This document shows positions 12,120 to 25,920 of a stretch of DNA of 64,000 bases, in pieces. This DNA is from Rhodeus uyekii. Taxonomy: Eukaryota > Chordata > Actinopteri > Cypriniformes > Acheilognathidae. The translations under genes were made by a program, and so were the position numbers. The stretch covers positions 1 to 64,000 of the forward strand of contig JAWRVZ010000079.1 in assembly GCA_037043235.1 (NCBI GenBank), in the 5' to 3' direction. The notes under the pieces are model-generated. The model was not told the origin of the DNA, ran no database searches, and saw only the letters and a list, made by a program, of their open reading frames with translations. Numbering within the stretch: position 1 is the first letter of the stretch; each line of letters begins with the position of its first letter.

Positions 12120-13221
12120 GCTGCTAGCAGCCATCACGGGGCCAAGCGCAAGGAGGGCATTAAATGTCATGCCGACATGGCTGGCATCATCAGACCAACG
12201 GCAGTAAGAATCTAAAGAGATTTCAATATGACTTAAGTCTAAATGGCTGAAAAATCAACAATACGGTCTTTAGTATTTCGATTTAATGGTTTATCACATT
12301 CAACCAACAGGCAGCGCTGTAACCAAATTGTAGTGTCAATTCATGTGGTACATTGAGAGTGTGGTGACATTGACACATGCAAAGTTTGCTTTCAATTGGG
12401 TAAACCATTGCTGACAGACCACTAAAGTCATGTGTTTGTTAAACATAGCATCTTATAAGAAAAATCGAAATGGCAGACGCTCAAAATGGCCGATATGGGA
12501 ATATTTGGTATCACAGGACTCGGCATGACCCACTGGATCTAAAGAGACCAGTTTCATGATTTTTGGACAAAGCGTTCAGGAGTTATAATCAAAAATGACA
12601 GTTTTTCATATCTCCTGACCAGTAGGGGGCAGAGCGCCAAAACTCTGCAGGTAGCCTCAGACCATAATTGACATAACACACACCTAGTTTGGTCAGAAAA
12701 GGCAAATGCATTACGGAGATAAAGCCTCAATTTCATTTTAGCGACTATTACCTCAGATTCTTTTGTGAGTTATTCGTAAATGGTTTGACGAACCAACTTC
12801 CTTTATATATCGTTTTGTCCACATTGTCTGGAGATGATGTGGTTCAATTTTCGTGAAAATCGGACGAACGGCCTAGGAGGAGTTCGAAAAAGTAGGTTTT
12901 TCATAAAATTCAAAATGGCGGGAAAATTTTCATGACGGAAAATGACGTCATAGGGTGCAATTGAATCGTCTTGAGCCAAGGAATCAGTGGACAAAAGAAT
13001 TTTGTTTCTAGGACATACGGTTCAAAAGTTATTTACATAAACGTGAGTGCAACTTTGGACAGTTGGTGGCGCTTTAGAGATTGAGTTAGAGACTTCAATT
13101 TTGCTATGGTCAATGATTGGACTGTCCTTTATGAGTGTGCCAACTTTTTTTCATTTTCCCGCTTACGGTTCTATGGGCTGTCATAGACTTCAATGGCAGA
13201 AGAAGAATAATAATAAATATA
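12120..13221 (+). repeat. Array unit 11, short, near twin of unit 5
   Basis: It is 1102 bp with no minisatellite. It carries the rare CTCF-core variant CCAGTAGGGGGC at 12619, shared only with unit 5. Confidence 0.92.
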
Positions 13222-14439
13222 GCTGCTAGCAGCCATCACGGGGCCAAGCGCAAGGAGGGCATTAAATGTCATGCCGACATGACTGGCATCATCAGATCAA
13301 CGGCAGTAAAAATCTAAAGACATTTCAATATGGCTTAAGTCTAAATGGCTGAAAAACCAACAATACGGTCTTTAGCAATTCGATTTAATGGTTTATCGCA
13401 TTCAACCAACAGGCAGCGCTGTAACCAAATTGTAGTGTGTGGTACATTGAGAGTGTGGTGACATTGACACATGCAAAGTTTGCTTTCAATTGGGTAAACC
13501 ATTGCTGACAGAGCACTAAAGTCAAGTGTTTGTTAAACATAGCATCTTATAAGAAAAATCGAAATGGCAGACGCTCAAAATGGCCGATATGGGAATATTT
13601 GGTATCACAGGACTCGGCATGACCCACTGGATCTAAAGAGACCAGTTTCATGATTTTTGGCCAAAGGGTTCAGAAGTTATAAGCACAAAAGTCAGTTTTT
13701 CATAACTCCTGACCACTAGGGGGCACAGCGCCAAAACTCTGCAGGTAGCCTCAAACCATGATTGACATAATACACACCTAGTTTGGTCAGAAAAGGCTAA
13801 TGCATTGCGGAGATAAAGCCTCAAATTCATTTTGGCGACTTTTACCTCGGATTCTTTCGCGAGTTATTCGTAAACAGTTTGACGAATAAACTTTCTTTAT
13901 ATACCGTTTTGTCCACATTGTCTGGAGATGATGTGGTTCAATTTTCGTGAAAATCGGACGAACGGCCTAGGAGGAGTTCGAAAAAGTAGGTTTTTCATAA
14001 AATTCAAAATGGCGGGAAAATTTTCATGACGGAAAATGACGTCATAGGGTGCATTCGAATCGTCTTGAGCCAAGGAATCAGTGGACAAAAGAATTCTGTT
14101 TCTAGGACATACGGTGCAAAAGTTATTTACGTAAACGTGAGTGCAACTTTGGACAGTTGGTGGCGCTAGAGAGATTGAGTTAGAGACTTCAATTTTGCTA
14201 TTGTCAATGATTGGACTCTCCTTTATGAGTGTGCCAACTTTTTTTCATTTTCCCGCTTACGGTTCTATGGGCTGTCATAGACTTCAATGGCAGAAGAAGA
14301 ATAATAATAATAATAATAATAAGAACCGGAACAAAAACAATAGGTGCCTCCGCACCTTCGGTGCTTGGCCCCTAATAAGAACCGGAACAAAAACAATAGG
14401 TGCCTCCGCACCTTCGGTGCTTGGCCCCTAATAAATATA
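13222..14439 (+). repeat. Array unit 12, short, two minisatellite copies
   Basis: It is 1218 bp. It belongs to the group lacking TCAATTCATG after GTAGTG and shares CAGATCAACGGCAGTAAAAA and GTCAAGTGTTTG with unit 25, about 16.9 kb away. Confidence 0.92.
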
Positions 14440-15657
14440 GCTGCTAGCAGCCATCACGGGGCCAAGCGCAAGGAGGGCATTAAATGTCATGCCGACATGA
14501 CTGGCATCATCAGACCAACGGCAGTAAAAATCTAAAGACATTTCAATATGGCTTAAGTCTAAATGGCTGAAAAACCAACAATACGGTCTTTAGCAATTCG
14601 ATTTAATGGTTTATCGCATTCAACCAACAGGCAGCGCTGTAACCAAATTGTAGTGTGTGGTACATTGAGAGTGTGGTGACATTGACACATGCAAAGTTTG
14701 CTTTCAATTGGGTAAACCATTGCTGACAGAGCACTAAAGTCATGTGTTTGTTAAACATAGCATCTTATAAGAAAAATCGAAATGGCAGACGCTCAAAATG
14801 GCCGATATGGGAATATTTGGTATCACAGGACTCGGCATGACCCACTGGATCTAAAGAGACCAGTTTCATGATTTTTGGCCAAAGGGTTCAGAAGTTATAA
14901 GCAAAAAAGTCAGTTTTTGATAACTCCTGACCACTAGGGGGCACAGCGCCAAAACTCTGCAGGTAGCCTCAAACCATGATTGACATAACACACACCTAGT
15001 TTGGTCAGAAAAGGCTAATGCATTGGGGAGATAAAGCCTCAATTTCATTTTGGCGACTTTTACCTCAGATTCTTTCGCGAGTTATTCGTAAACGGTTTGT
15101 CGAATCAACTTTCTTTATATATCGTTATGTCCACATTGTCGGGAGATGATGTGGTTCAATTTTCGTGAACATCGGACGAACAGCCTAGGAGGAGTTCGAC
15201 AAAGTAGGTTTTTCATAAAATTCAAAATGGCGGGAAAATTTTCATGACGGAAAATGACGTCATAGGGTGCAATCGAATCGTCTTGAGCCAAGGAATCAGT
15301 GGACAAAAGAATTCTGTTTCTAGGACATACGGTGCAAAAGTTATTTACGTAAACGTGAGTGCAACTTTGGACAGTTGGTGGCGCTAGAGAGATTGAGTTA
15401 GAGACTTCAATTTTGCTATGGTCAATGATTGGACTCTCCTTTATGAGTGTGCCAACTTTTTTTCATTTTCCCGCTTACGGTTCTATGGGCTGTCATAGAC
15501 TTCAATGGCAGAAGAAGAATAATAATAATAATAATAATAAGAACCGGAACAAAAACAATAGGTGCCTCCGCACCTTCGGTGCTTGGCCCCTAATAAGAAC
15601 CGGAACAAAAACAATAGGTGCCTCCGCACCTTCGGTGCTTGGCCCCTAATAAATATA
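14440..15657 (+). repeat. Array unit 13, short, two minisatellite copies
   Basis: It has exactly the same length as unit 12 (1218 bp) and the same pair of minisatellites without AAT triplets between them. It differs by GATAACTCC and small substitutions in the body. Confidence 0.92.
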
Positions 15658-16757
15658 GCTGCTAGCAGCCATCACGGGGCCAAGCGCAAGGAGGGCATTA
15701 AATGTCATGCCGACATGACTGGCATCATCAGACCAACGGCAGTAAAAATCTAAAGACATTTCAATATGGCTTAAGTCTAAATGGCTGAAAAACCAACAAT
15801 ACGGTCTTTAGCAATTCGATTTAATGGTTTATCGCATTCAACCAACAGGCAGCGCTGTAACCAAATTGTAGTGTGTGGTACATTGAGAGTGTGGTGACAT
15901 TGACACATGCAAAGTTTGCTTTCAATTGGGTAAACCATTGCTGACAGAGCACTAAAGTCATGTGTTTGTTAAACATAGCATCTTATAAGAAAAATCGAAA
16001 TGGCAGACGCTCAAAATGGCCGATATGGGAATATTTGGTATCATAGGACTCGGCATGACCCACTGGATCTAAAGAGACCAGTTTCATGATTTTTGGCCAA
16101 AGGGTTCAGAAGTTATAAGCAAAAAAGTCAGTTTTTGATAACTCCTGACCACTAGGGGGCACAGCGCCAAAACTCTGCAGGTAGCCTCAAACCATGATTG
16201 ACATAACACACACCTAGTTTGGTCAGAAAAGGCTAATGCATTGGGGAGATAAAGCCTCAATTTCATTTTGGCGACTTTTACCTCAGATTCTTTCACAAGT
16301 TATTCGTAAACGGTTTGACGAATCAACTTTGTTTATATATCGTTTTGTCCACATTGTCAGGAGATGATGTGGTTCAATTTTCGTGAACATCGGACGAACG
16401 GCCTAGGAGGAGTTCGACAAAGTAGGTTTTTCATAAAATTCAAAATGGCGGGAAAATTTTCATGACGGAAAATGACGTCATAGGGTGCAATCGAATCGTC
16501 TTGAGCCAAGGAATCAGTGGACAAAAGAATTTTGTTTCTAGGACATACGGTTCAAAAGTTATTTACGTAAACGTGAGTGCAACTTTGGACAGTTGGTGGC
16601 GGTAGAGAGATTGAGTTAGAGACTTCAATTTTGCTATGGTCAATGATTAGACTCTCCTTTATGAGTGTGCCAACTTTTTTTCATTTTCCCGCTTACGGTT
16701 CTATGGGCTGTCATAGACTTCAATGGCAGAAGAAGAATAATAATAATAATAAATATA
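15658..16757 (+). repeat. Array unit 14, short, chimeric
   Basis: It is 1100 bp. The first part matches unit 13, including the ten-base deletion and GGGGGCACAG. From about 16300 it matches subfamily G, including GGCGGTAGAGAG. It has no minisatellite. Confidence 0.9.
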
Positions 16758-17866
16758 GCTGCTAGCAGCCATCACGGGGCCAAGCGCAAGGAGGGCATTA
16801 CATGTTATGCCGACATGGCTTGCATCATCAGACCAACGGCAGTAAGAATCTAAAGACATTTCAATATGACTTAAGTCTAAATGGCTGAAAAATCAACAAT
16901 ACGGTCTTTAGTATTTCGATTTAATGGTTTATCACATTCAACCAACAGGCAGCGCTGTAACCAAATTGTAGTGTCAATTCATGTGGTACATTGAGAGTGT
17001 GGTGACTGACACATGCAAAGTTTGCTTTCAATTGGGTAAACCATTGCTGACAGAGCACTAAAGTCATGTGTTTGTTAAACTTAGCATCTTATAAGAAAAA
17101 TCGAAATGGCAGACGCTCAAAATGGCCGATATGGGAATATTTGGTATCACAGGACTCGGCATGACCCACTGGATCTAAAGAGACCAGTTTCATGTTTTTT
17201 GGCCAAAGGGTTCAGAAGTTATAAGCAAAAAAGTCAGTTTTTCATAACTCCTGACCACTAGGGGGCAGAGCGCCAAAACTCTGCAGGTAGCCTCAGACCA
17301 TGATTGACATAACACACACCTAGTTTGGTCAGAAAAGACTAATGCATTGCGGAGATAAAGCCTCAGTTTCAATTTGGCGACTTTTACCTCGGATTCTTTC
17401 GCGAGTTATTCGTAAACGGTTTGTCGAATCAACTTTCTTTATATATCGTTTTGTCCACATTGTCGGGAGATGATGTGGTTCAATTTTCGTGAAGATCGGA
17501 CGAACGGCCTAGGAGGAGTTCGACAAAGTAGGTTTTTCATAAAATTCAAAATGGCGGGAAAATTTTCATGACGGAAAATGACGTCATAGGGTGCAATCGA
17601 ATCGTCTTGAGCCAAGGAATCAGTGGACAAAAGAATTTTGTTTCTAGGACATACGGTTCAAAAGTTATTTACGTAAACGTGAGTGCAACTTTGGACGGTT
17701 GGTGGCGCTATAGAGATTGAGTTAGAGACTTCAATTTTGCTATGGTCAATGATTGGACTCTCCTTTATGAGTGTGCCAACTTTTTTTCATTTTCCCGCTT
17801 ACGGTTCTATGGGCTGTCATAGACTTCAATGGCAGAAGAAGAATAATAATAATAATAATAAATATA
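16758..17866 (+). repeat. Array unit 15, short, subfamily T
   Basis: It is 1109 bp. It differs from unit 16 mainly in a slightly longer (AAT)n tract at its end (17844-17861). Confidence 0.92.
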
Positions 17867-18966
17867 GCTGCTAGCAGCCATCACGGGGCCAAGCGCAAGG
17901 AGGGCATTACATGTTATGCCGACATGGCTTGCATCATCAGACCAACGGCAGTAAGAATCTAAAGACATTTCAATATGACTTAAGTCTAAATGGCTGAAAA
18001 ATCAACAATACGGTCTTTAGTATTTCGATTTAATGGTTTATCACATTCAACCAACAGGCAGCGCTGTAACCAAATTGTAGTGTCAATTCATGTGGTACAT
18101 TGAGAGTGTGGTGACTGACACATGCAAAGTTTGCTTTCAATTGGGTAAACCATTGCTGACAGAGCACTAAAGTCATGTGTTTGTTAAACTTAGCATCTTA
18201 TAAGAAAAATCGAAATGGCAGACGCTCAAAATGGCCGATATGGGAATATTTGGTATCACAGGACTCGGCATGACCCACTGGATCTAAAGAGACCAGTTTC
18301 ATGTTTTTTGGCCAAAGGGTTCAGAAGTTATAAGCAAAAAAGTCAGTTTTTCATAACTCCTGACCACTAGGGGGCAGAGCGCCAAAACTCTGCAGGTAGC
18401 CTCAGACCATGATTGACATAACACACACCTAGTTTGGTCAGAAAAGACTAATGCATTGCGGAGATAAAGCCTCAGTTTCAATTTGGCGACTTTTACCTCG
18501 GATTCTTTCGCGAGTTATTCGTAAACGGTTTGTCGAATCAACTTTCTTTATATATCGTTTTGTCCACATTGTCGGGAGATGATGTGGTTCAATTTTCGTG
18601 AAGATCGGACGAACGGCCTAGGAGGAGTTCGACAAAGTAGGTTTTTCATAAAATTCAAAATGGCGGGAAAATTTTCATGACGGAAAATGACGTCATAGGG
18701 TGCAATCGAATCGTCTTGAGCCAAGGAATCAGTGGACAAAAGAATTTTGTTTCTAGGACATACGGTTCAAAAGTTATTTACGTAAACGTGAGTGCAACTT
18801 TGGACGGTTGGTGGCGCTATAGAGATTGAGTTAGAGACTTCAATTTTGCTATGGTCAATGATTGGACTCTCCTTTATGAGTGTGCCAACTTTTTTTCATT
18901 TTCCCGCTTACGGTTCTATGGGCTGTCATAGACTTCAATGGCAGAAGAAGAATAATAATAAATATA
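17867..18966 (+). repeat. Array unit 16, short, subfamily T
   Basis: It is 1100 bp, the same length as unit 4 and apparently near identical to it. No minisatellite is present. Confidence 0.92.
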
Positions 18967-20854
18967 GCTGCTAGCAGCCATCACGGGGCCAAGCACAAGG
19001 AGGGCATTAAATGTCATGCCGACATGGCTGGCATCATCAGACCAACGGCAGTAGGAATCTAAAGACATTTCAATATGACTTAAGTCTAAATGGCTGAAAA
19101 ATCAACAATACGGTCTTTAGTAATTCGATTTAATGGTTTATCACATTCAACCAACAGGCAGCACTGAAACCAAATTGTAGTGTCAATTCATGTGGTACAT
19201 TGAGAGTGTGGTGACATTGACACATGCAAAGTTTGCTTTCAATTGGGTAAACCATTGCTGACAGAGCACTAAAGTCATGTGTTTGTTAAACATAGCATCT
19301 TATAAGAAAAATCGAAATGGCAGACGCTCAAAATGGCCGATATGGGAAAATTTGGTATCACAGGACTCGGCATGACCCACTGGATCTAAAGACAGCAGTT
19401 TCATGATTTTTAGACAAAGCGTTCAGGAGTTATAATCAAAAATGTCAGTTTTTTTTATATCTCCTGACCACTAGGGGGCAGAACGCCAAAACTCTGCAGG
19501 TAGCCTCAGACCATGATTGACATAACACACACCTAGTTTGGTCAGAAAACACTAATGCGTTGCGGAGATAAAGCCTCAATTTCATTTTTGCGACCATTAC
19601 CTCGGATTCTTTCGCGAGTTATTCGTAAATGGTTTGACATATCAACTTTCTTTGGATAACTTTTTGTCATGATGGTCTGGAGATGATGTGGTTTAATTTT
19701 GGTGAAAATTGGACAAACGGTCTGGGAGGAGTTCGAAAAAGTAGGTTTTTAAAGAAAAACAACATGGTGGACAAGAAGTTTGGCCGACTATGACAAATTT
19801 GGTATCTGTGTTCTTGGTTTGACCCAAGGAACGTATAAAGATAATTTGTTTTACCATAGGTTAACGCACTCAAAAGTTATTACCATATTTGTAAATTTGG
19901 TTATAATTTTTGACCACAAGGGGGTGCTGCCTCGAAACTTTTTGAGTCGTATCAAGGTTAGGTGCCGAAGACACATATTGAGTTTCGTAACGATACGCCA
20001 ATATCTTTGTTAAATATAGCAATTTATGACAATATTCAAAATGGCCGACGCTCAAAATGGCCGATATGGGAAAATTTGGTATCGCACGACTCGGCATGAT
20101 GCACTGAATCTAAAGAGACCAGTTTTATTATTTTTGGCCAAAGCGTTCAGAAGTTATAAGCAAATATTTAACTTTTTCATATCTCCTGACCACTAGGGGG
20201 CACAGCGCCAAAACTCTGCAGGTAGCCTCAGATCATGATTGACATAACACACACCTAGTTTGGTCAGAAAACGCTAATGTGTTGCGGAGATAAAGCATCA
20301 ATTTCATTTTTGCGACCATTACGTCGGATTCTTTCGCAAGTTATTCGTAAACGGTTTGACATATCAACTTTCTTTGGATAACTTTTTGTCCACATGGTCT
20401 GGAGATGATGTGGTTCAATTTTCGTTGAAATCGGAAAAACGGCCTCGGAGGAGTTTGAAAAAGTAGGTTTTTCATAAAATTCAAAATGGCGGGAAAACTT
20501 TCATGACGGAAAATGACGTCATAGGGTGCAATCGAATCGTCTTGAGCCAAGGAATCAGGGGACATAAGAATTTTGTTTCTAGGTCATACGGTTCAAAAGT
20601 TATTAGCATAAACGTTAGCGCAACTTTGGACAGTTGGTGGCGCTACAGATATTTAGTTAGAGACTTCAATTTTGCTATGGTCAATGATTGGACTGTCCTT
20701 TATGAGTGTGCCAACTTTCATCATTTTCCCGCTTACGGTTCTATGGGCTGTCATAGACTTCAATGACGGAAGAAGAAGAAGAATAATAATAAAGAACCGG
20801 AACAAAAACAATAGGTGCCTCCGCACCTTCGGTGCTTGGCCCCTAATAAATATA
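18967..20854 (+). repeat. Array unit 17, long subfamily C
   Basis: It is 1888 bp, a clean example of the long form with two CTCF-core matches (19468, 20190) and the related CCACAAGGGGGTGC block at 19914. Its 3' tail has the old C-type sequence (GGGGACATAAGAATTTTG, TTATTAGCATAAACGTTAG) and one minisatellite copy. Confidence 0.92.
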
Positions 20855-22815
20855 GCTGCAAGCAGCCATGACGGGGCCAAGCATTAGGAGGGCATTAAAT
20901 GTTATGCCGACATGGCTGGCAGCATCAGACCAACAGCAGTAAGCATCTAAAGACATACCAATATGACTTCAGTCTAAATGGCTGAAAAATCATCAATACG
21001 GTCTTTAGCAATTCAATGTAATGGTTTATCACGTTCGATAACTCAGCGCTGTAACCAAACTGATGTGTCAAATCATGTGGTATATCCAGAGTGAGGTGAC
21101 AATGACACATGCAAAGTTTGGTGTCAATAGGGTAAAGCATTGCTGACATCCAGCTTTAAAGTCATGTGTTTGTTAAGCATAGCATTTCATGACAAAATTC
21201 TAAATAGCTGACGCTGAAAATGGCCGATATGGGAAAATTTGGTATCGCACGACTCGGCATGATGCCCTGAATCTAAAGACAGCAGTTTCATGATTTTTGG
21301 ACAAAGCATTCAGGAGTTATAATCAAAAATGTCAGTATTTTATATCTCCTGACCACTAGGGGGCAGAGCGCCAAAACTCTGCAGGTAGCCTCAGATCATG
21401 ATTGACATGACACACAGAAAGTTTGGTCAGAATACGCTAATGCGTTGCGGAGATATAGCCTCGCTTTATTTGGTGGCCATTTGGTCAAATTTGTTCGCAA
21501 TTTTATCGAAACCTGTTTGACGAATCAACTTTATTTTAATAACTTTTTGTCAGCATGGTCTGAAGATGTTATGATTCAATTTTGGTGAAAATTGGACAAA
21601 CGGTGTGGGAGGAGTTCGAAAAAGTAGGTTTTTAAAGAAAAACAACATGGCGGACAGGAAGTTTGGCCGACTATGACAAATTTGGTATCTGTGTTCTCGG
21701 TTTGACCCAAGGAACGTATAAAGACAACTTATTTTACCATAGGTTAACGTGTTCAAAAGTTATTAGCATTTTTGCAAATTTGTTTATAACTTTTGACCAC
21801 AAGGTGGCGCTGCCTCGAAACTTTTTGTGTTGTATCAGGCCCAGATGCCGAAGACACATATCGAGTTTCGTAACGATACACCAATGTGTTTGTTAAATAT
21901 AGCAATTTATGACAAAATTCAAAATGGCCGACCCTCAAAATGGCCGATATGGGAAAATTTGGTATTGCACGACTCGGCATGATGCCCTGAATCTAACGAG
22001 ACCAGTTTTATGATTTTTGATCGAAGCGTTCAGAAGTTATAAGCAAATATTTCACTTTTTCATATCTCCAGACCACTAGGGGGCAGAGCGCCAAATCTCC
22101 GCAGGTAGCCTCAGACCATCATTGCCATAACACACACCAAGTTTGGTCAGAATACGCTAATGCGTTGCAGAGATAAAGCCTCGCTTTCATTTCTGCGGCC
22201 ATTTTGTCGAATTCATTCGCAAGTTATTCGTAAACGGTTTGACAAATAAACTTTCTTTTAATAACTTTTTGTACGCATAGTCTGGAGATGATGTGGTTCA
22301 ATTTTCGTGAAAATCGGACAAACGGCCTAGGAGGAGTTCGAAAAAGTAGGTTTTTCGTAAAATTCAAAATGGCGGGAAAATTTTCATGACGGAAAATGAC
22401 GTCATAGGGTGCAATCGAATCGTCTTGAGCCAAGGAATTAGTGGACGAAAGAATTTTGTTTCTAGGACATACGGTTCAAGAGTTATTTACGTAAACGTGA
22501 GTGCAACTTTGGACAGTTGGTGGCGCTAGAGACATTGAGTTAGAGACTTCAAATTTGCTATGGTCAATGATTGGCTTGTCCTCTATCAGTGTGCCAAATT
22601 TTATCATTTTCCCGCAAACGGTTCTATGGCCTTACATAGACTTCCATGGCGGAAGAAGAAGAAGAAGAAGAAGAAGAAGATGAATAATAATAATAAAGAA
22701 CCGGAACAATTACAATAGGTGCCTCCGCACCTTCGGTGCTTGGCCCCTAATAATAATAAGAACCGGAACAAAAACAATAGGTGCCTCCGCACCTTCGGTG
22801 CTTGGCCCCTAAATA
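20855..22815 (+). repeat. Array unit 18, long subfamily A, GAA tract
   Basis: It is 1961 bp. It starts with the variant GCTGCAAGCAGCCATGAC and CCAAGCATTAGG. The 3' end carries nine GAA/AGA triplets at 22652-22681 and two minisatellite copies, the first with the ACAATTACAA variant. With unit 19 it forms a block repeated 14636 bp downstream as units 29 and 30. Confidence 0.93.
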
Positions 22816-23986
22816 GCTGCTAGCAGCCATCACGGGGCCAAGCGCAAGGAGGGCATTAAATGTCATGCCGACATGGCTGGCATCATCAGACCAATGGCAG
22901 TAAGAATCTAAAGACATTTCAATATGACTTAAGTCTAAATGGCTGAAAAATCAACAATACGGTCTTTAGTAATTCGATTTAATGGTTTATCACATTCAAC
23001 CAGCAGGCAGCGCTGTAACCAAATTGTAGTGTCAATTCATGTGGTACATTGAGAGTGTGGTGACATTGACACATGCAAAGTTTGCTTTCAATTGGGTAAA
23101 CCATTGCTGACAGAGCACTAAAGTCATGTGTTTGTTAAACATAGAATCTTATAAGAAAAATCGAAATGGCAGACGCTCAAAATGGCCGATATGGGAAAAT
23201 TTGGTATCACAGGACTCGGCATGACCCATTGGATCTAAAGAGACCAGTTTCATGATTTTTGGCCAAAGGGTTCAGGAGTTATAAGCAAAAAAGTCAGTTT
23301 TTTAATATCTCCTGACCACTAGGGGGCAGAGCGCCAAAACTCTGCAGGTAGCCTCAAACCATGATTGACATAACACACACCTAGTTTGGTCAGAAAAGGC
23401 TAATGCATTGGGGAGATAAAGCCTCAATTTCATTTTGGCGACTTTTACCTCAGATTCTTTCACGAGTTATTCGTAAACGGTTTGACGAATCAACTTTGTT
23501 TATATATCGTTTTGTCAACATTGTCAGGAGATGATGTGGTTCAATTTTCGTGAACATCGGACGAACGGCCTAGGAGGAGTTCGACAAAGTAGGTTTTTCA
23601 TAAAATTCAAAATGGCGGGAAAATTTTCATGACGGAAAATGACGTCATAGGGTGCAATCGAATCGTCTTGAGCCAAGGAATCAGTGGACAAAAGAATTTT
23701 GTTTCTAGGACATACGGTTCAAAAGTTATTTACGTAAACGTGAGTGCAACTTTGGACAGTTGGTGGCGGTAGAGAGATTGAGTTAGAGACTTCAATTTTG
23801 CTATGGTCAATGATTAGACTCTCCTTTATGAGTGTGCCAACTTTTTTTCATTTTCCCGCTTACGGTTCTATGGGCTGTCATAGACTTCAATGGCAGAAGA
23901 AGAATAATAATAATAATAATAATAAGAACCGGAACAAAAACAATAGGTGCCTCCGCACCTTCGGTGCTTGGCCCCTAATAAATATA
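22816..23986 (+). repeat. Array unit 19, short, subfamily G, one minisatellite copy
   Basis: It is 1171 bp. Its body matches units 1, 26 and 30 in every stretch I compared. Its partner unit 30 has seven minisatellite copies, so this copy number changed after the block duplicated. Confidence 0.92.
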
Positions 23987-24824
23987 GCTGCTAGCAGCCA
24001 TAACCATTGCTGACAGAGCACTAAAGTCAAGTGTTTGTTAAACATAGCATCTTATAAGAAAAATCGAAATGGCAGACGCTCAAAATGGCCGATATGGGAA
24101 TATTTGGTATCACAGGACTCGGCATGACCCACTGGATCTAAAGAGACCAGTTTCATGATTTTTGGCCAAAGGGTTCAGAAGTTATAAGCAAAAAAGTCAG
24201 TTTTTGATAACTCCTGACCACTAGGGGGCACAGCGCCAAAACTCTGCAGGTAGCCTCAAACCATGATTGACATAACACACACCTAGTTTGGTCAGAAAAG
24301 GCTAATGCATTGGGGAGATAAAGCCTCAATTTCATTTTGGCGACTTTTACCTCAGATTCTTTCGCGAGTTATTCGTAAACGGTTTGACGAATCAACTTTC
24401 TTTATATATCGTTTTGTCCACATTGTCGGGAGATGATGTGGTTCAATTTTCGTGAACATCGGACGAACGGCCTAGGAGGAGTTCGACAAAGTAGGTTTTT
24501 CATAAAATTCAAAATGGCGGGAAAATTTTCATGACGGAAAATGACGTCATAGGGTGCAATCGAATCGTCTTGAGCCAAGGAATCAGTGGACAAAAGAATT
24601 TTGTTTCTAGGACATACGGTTCAAAAGTTATTTACGTAAACGTGAGTGCAACTTTGGACAGTTGGTGGCGCTAGAGAGATTGAGTTAGAGACTTCAATTT
24701 TGCTATGGTCAATGATTGGACTCTCCTTTATGAGTGTGCCAACTTTTTTTCATTTTCCCGCTTACGGTTCTATGGGCTGTCATAGACTTCAATGGCAGAA
24801 GAAGAATAATAATAATAAATATAG
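23987..24824 (+). repeat. Array unit 20, short, about 260 bp deleted near its 5' end
   Basis: Directly after AGCAGCCA (24000) the sequence jumps to TAACCATTGCTGACAGAGC, skipping the first quarter of the unit body. The remainder is normal, giving 838 bp. Confidence 0.9.
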
Positions 24825-25920
24825 CTGCTAGCAGCCATCACGGGGCCAAGCGCAAGGAGGGCATTAAATGTCATGCCGACATGGCTGGCATCATCAGACC
24901 AACGGCAGTAAGAATCTAAAGACATTTCAATATGACTTAAGTCTAAATGGCTGAAAAATCAACAATACGGTCTTTAGTAATTCGATTTAATGGTTTATCA
25001 CATTCAACCAACAGGCAGCGCTGTAACCAAATTGTAGTGTGTGGTACATTGAGAGTGTGGTGACATTGACACATGCAAAGTTTGCTTTCAATTGGGTAAA
25101 CCATTGCTGACAGAGCACTAAAGTCATGTGTTTGTTAAACATAGCATCTTATAAGAAAAATCGAAATGGCAGACGCTCAAAATGGCCGATATGGGAATAT
25201 TTGGTATCACAGGACTCGGCATGACCCACTGGATCTAAAGAGACCAGTTTCATGATTTTTGGCCAAAGGGTTCAGAAGTTATAAGCAAAAAAGTCAGTTT
25301 TTGATAACTCCTGACCACTAGGGGGCACAGCGCCAAAACTCTGCAGGTAGCCTCAAACCATGATTGACATAACACACACCTAGTTTGGTCAGAAAAGGCT
25401 AATGCATTGGGGAGATAAAGCCTCAATTTCATTTTGGCGACTTTTACCTCAGATTCTTTCGCGAGTTATTCGTAAACGGTTTGACGAATCAACTTTCTTT
25501 ATATATCGTTTTGTCCACATTGTCGGGAGATGATGTGGTTCAATTTTCGTGAACATCGGACGAACGGCCTAGGAGGAGTTCGACAAAGTAGGTTTTTCAT
25601 AAAATTCAAAATGGCGGGAAAATTTTCATGACGGAAAATGACGTCATAGGGTGCAATCGAATCGTCTTGAGCCAAGGAATCAGTGGACAAAAGAATTTTG
25701 TTTCTAGGACATACGGTTCAAAAGTTATTTACGTAAACGTGAGTGCAACTTTGGACAGTTGGTGGCGCTAGAGAGATTGAGTTAGAGACTTCAATTTTGC
25801 TATGGTCAATGATTGGACTCTCCTTTATGAGTGTGCCAACTTTTTTTCATTTTCCCGCTTACGGTTCTATGGGCTGTCATAGACTTCAATGGCAGAAGAA
25901 GAATAATAATAATAAATATA
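24825..25920 (+). repeat. Array unit 21, short
   Basis: It is 1096 bp and lacks TCAATTCATG, as units 12-14 do. It ends in (AAT)n without a minisatellite and leads into a long unit that starts with the CAAGCAGCC variant. Confidence 0.92.
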
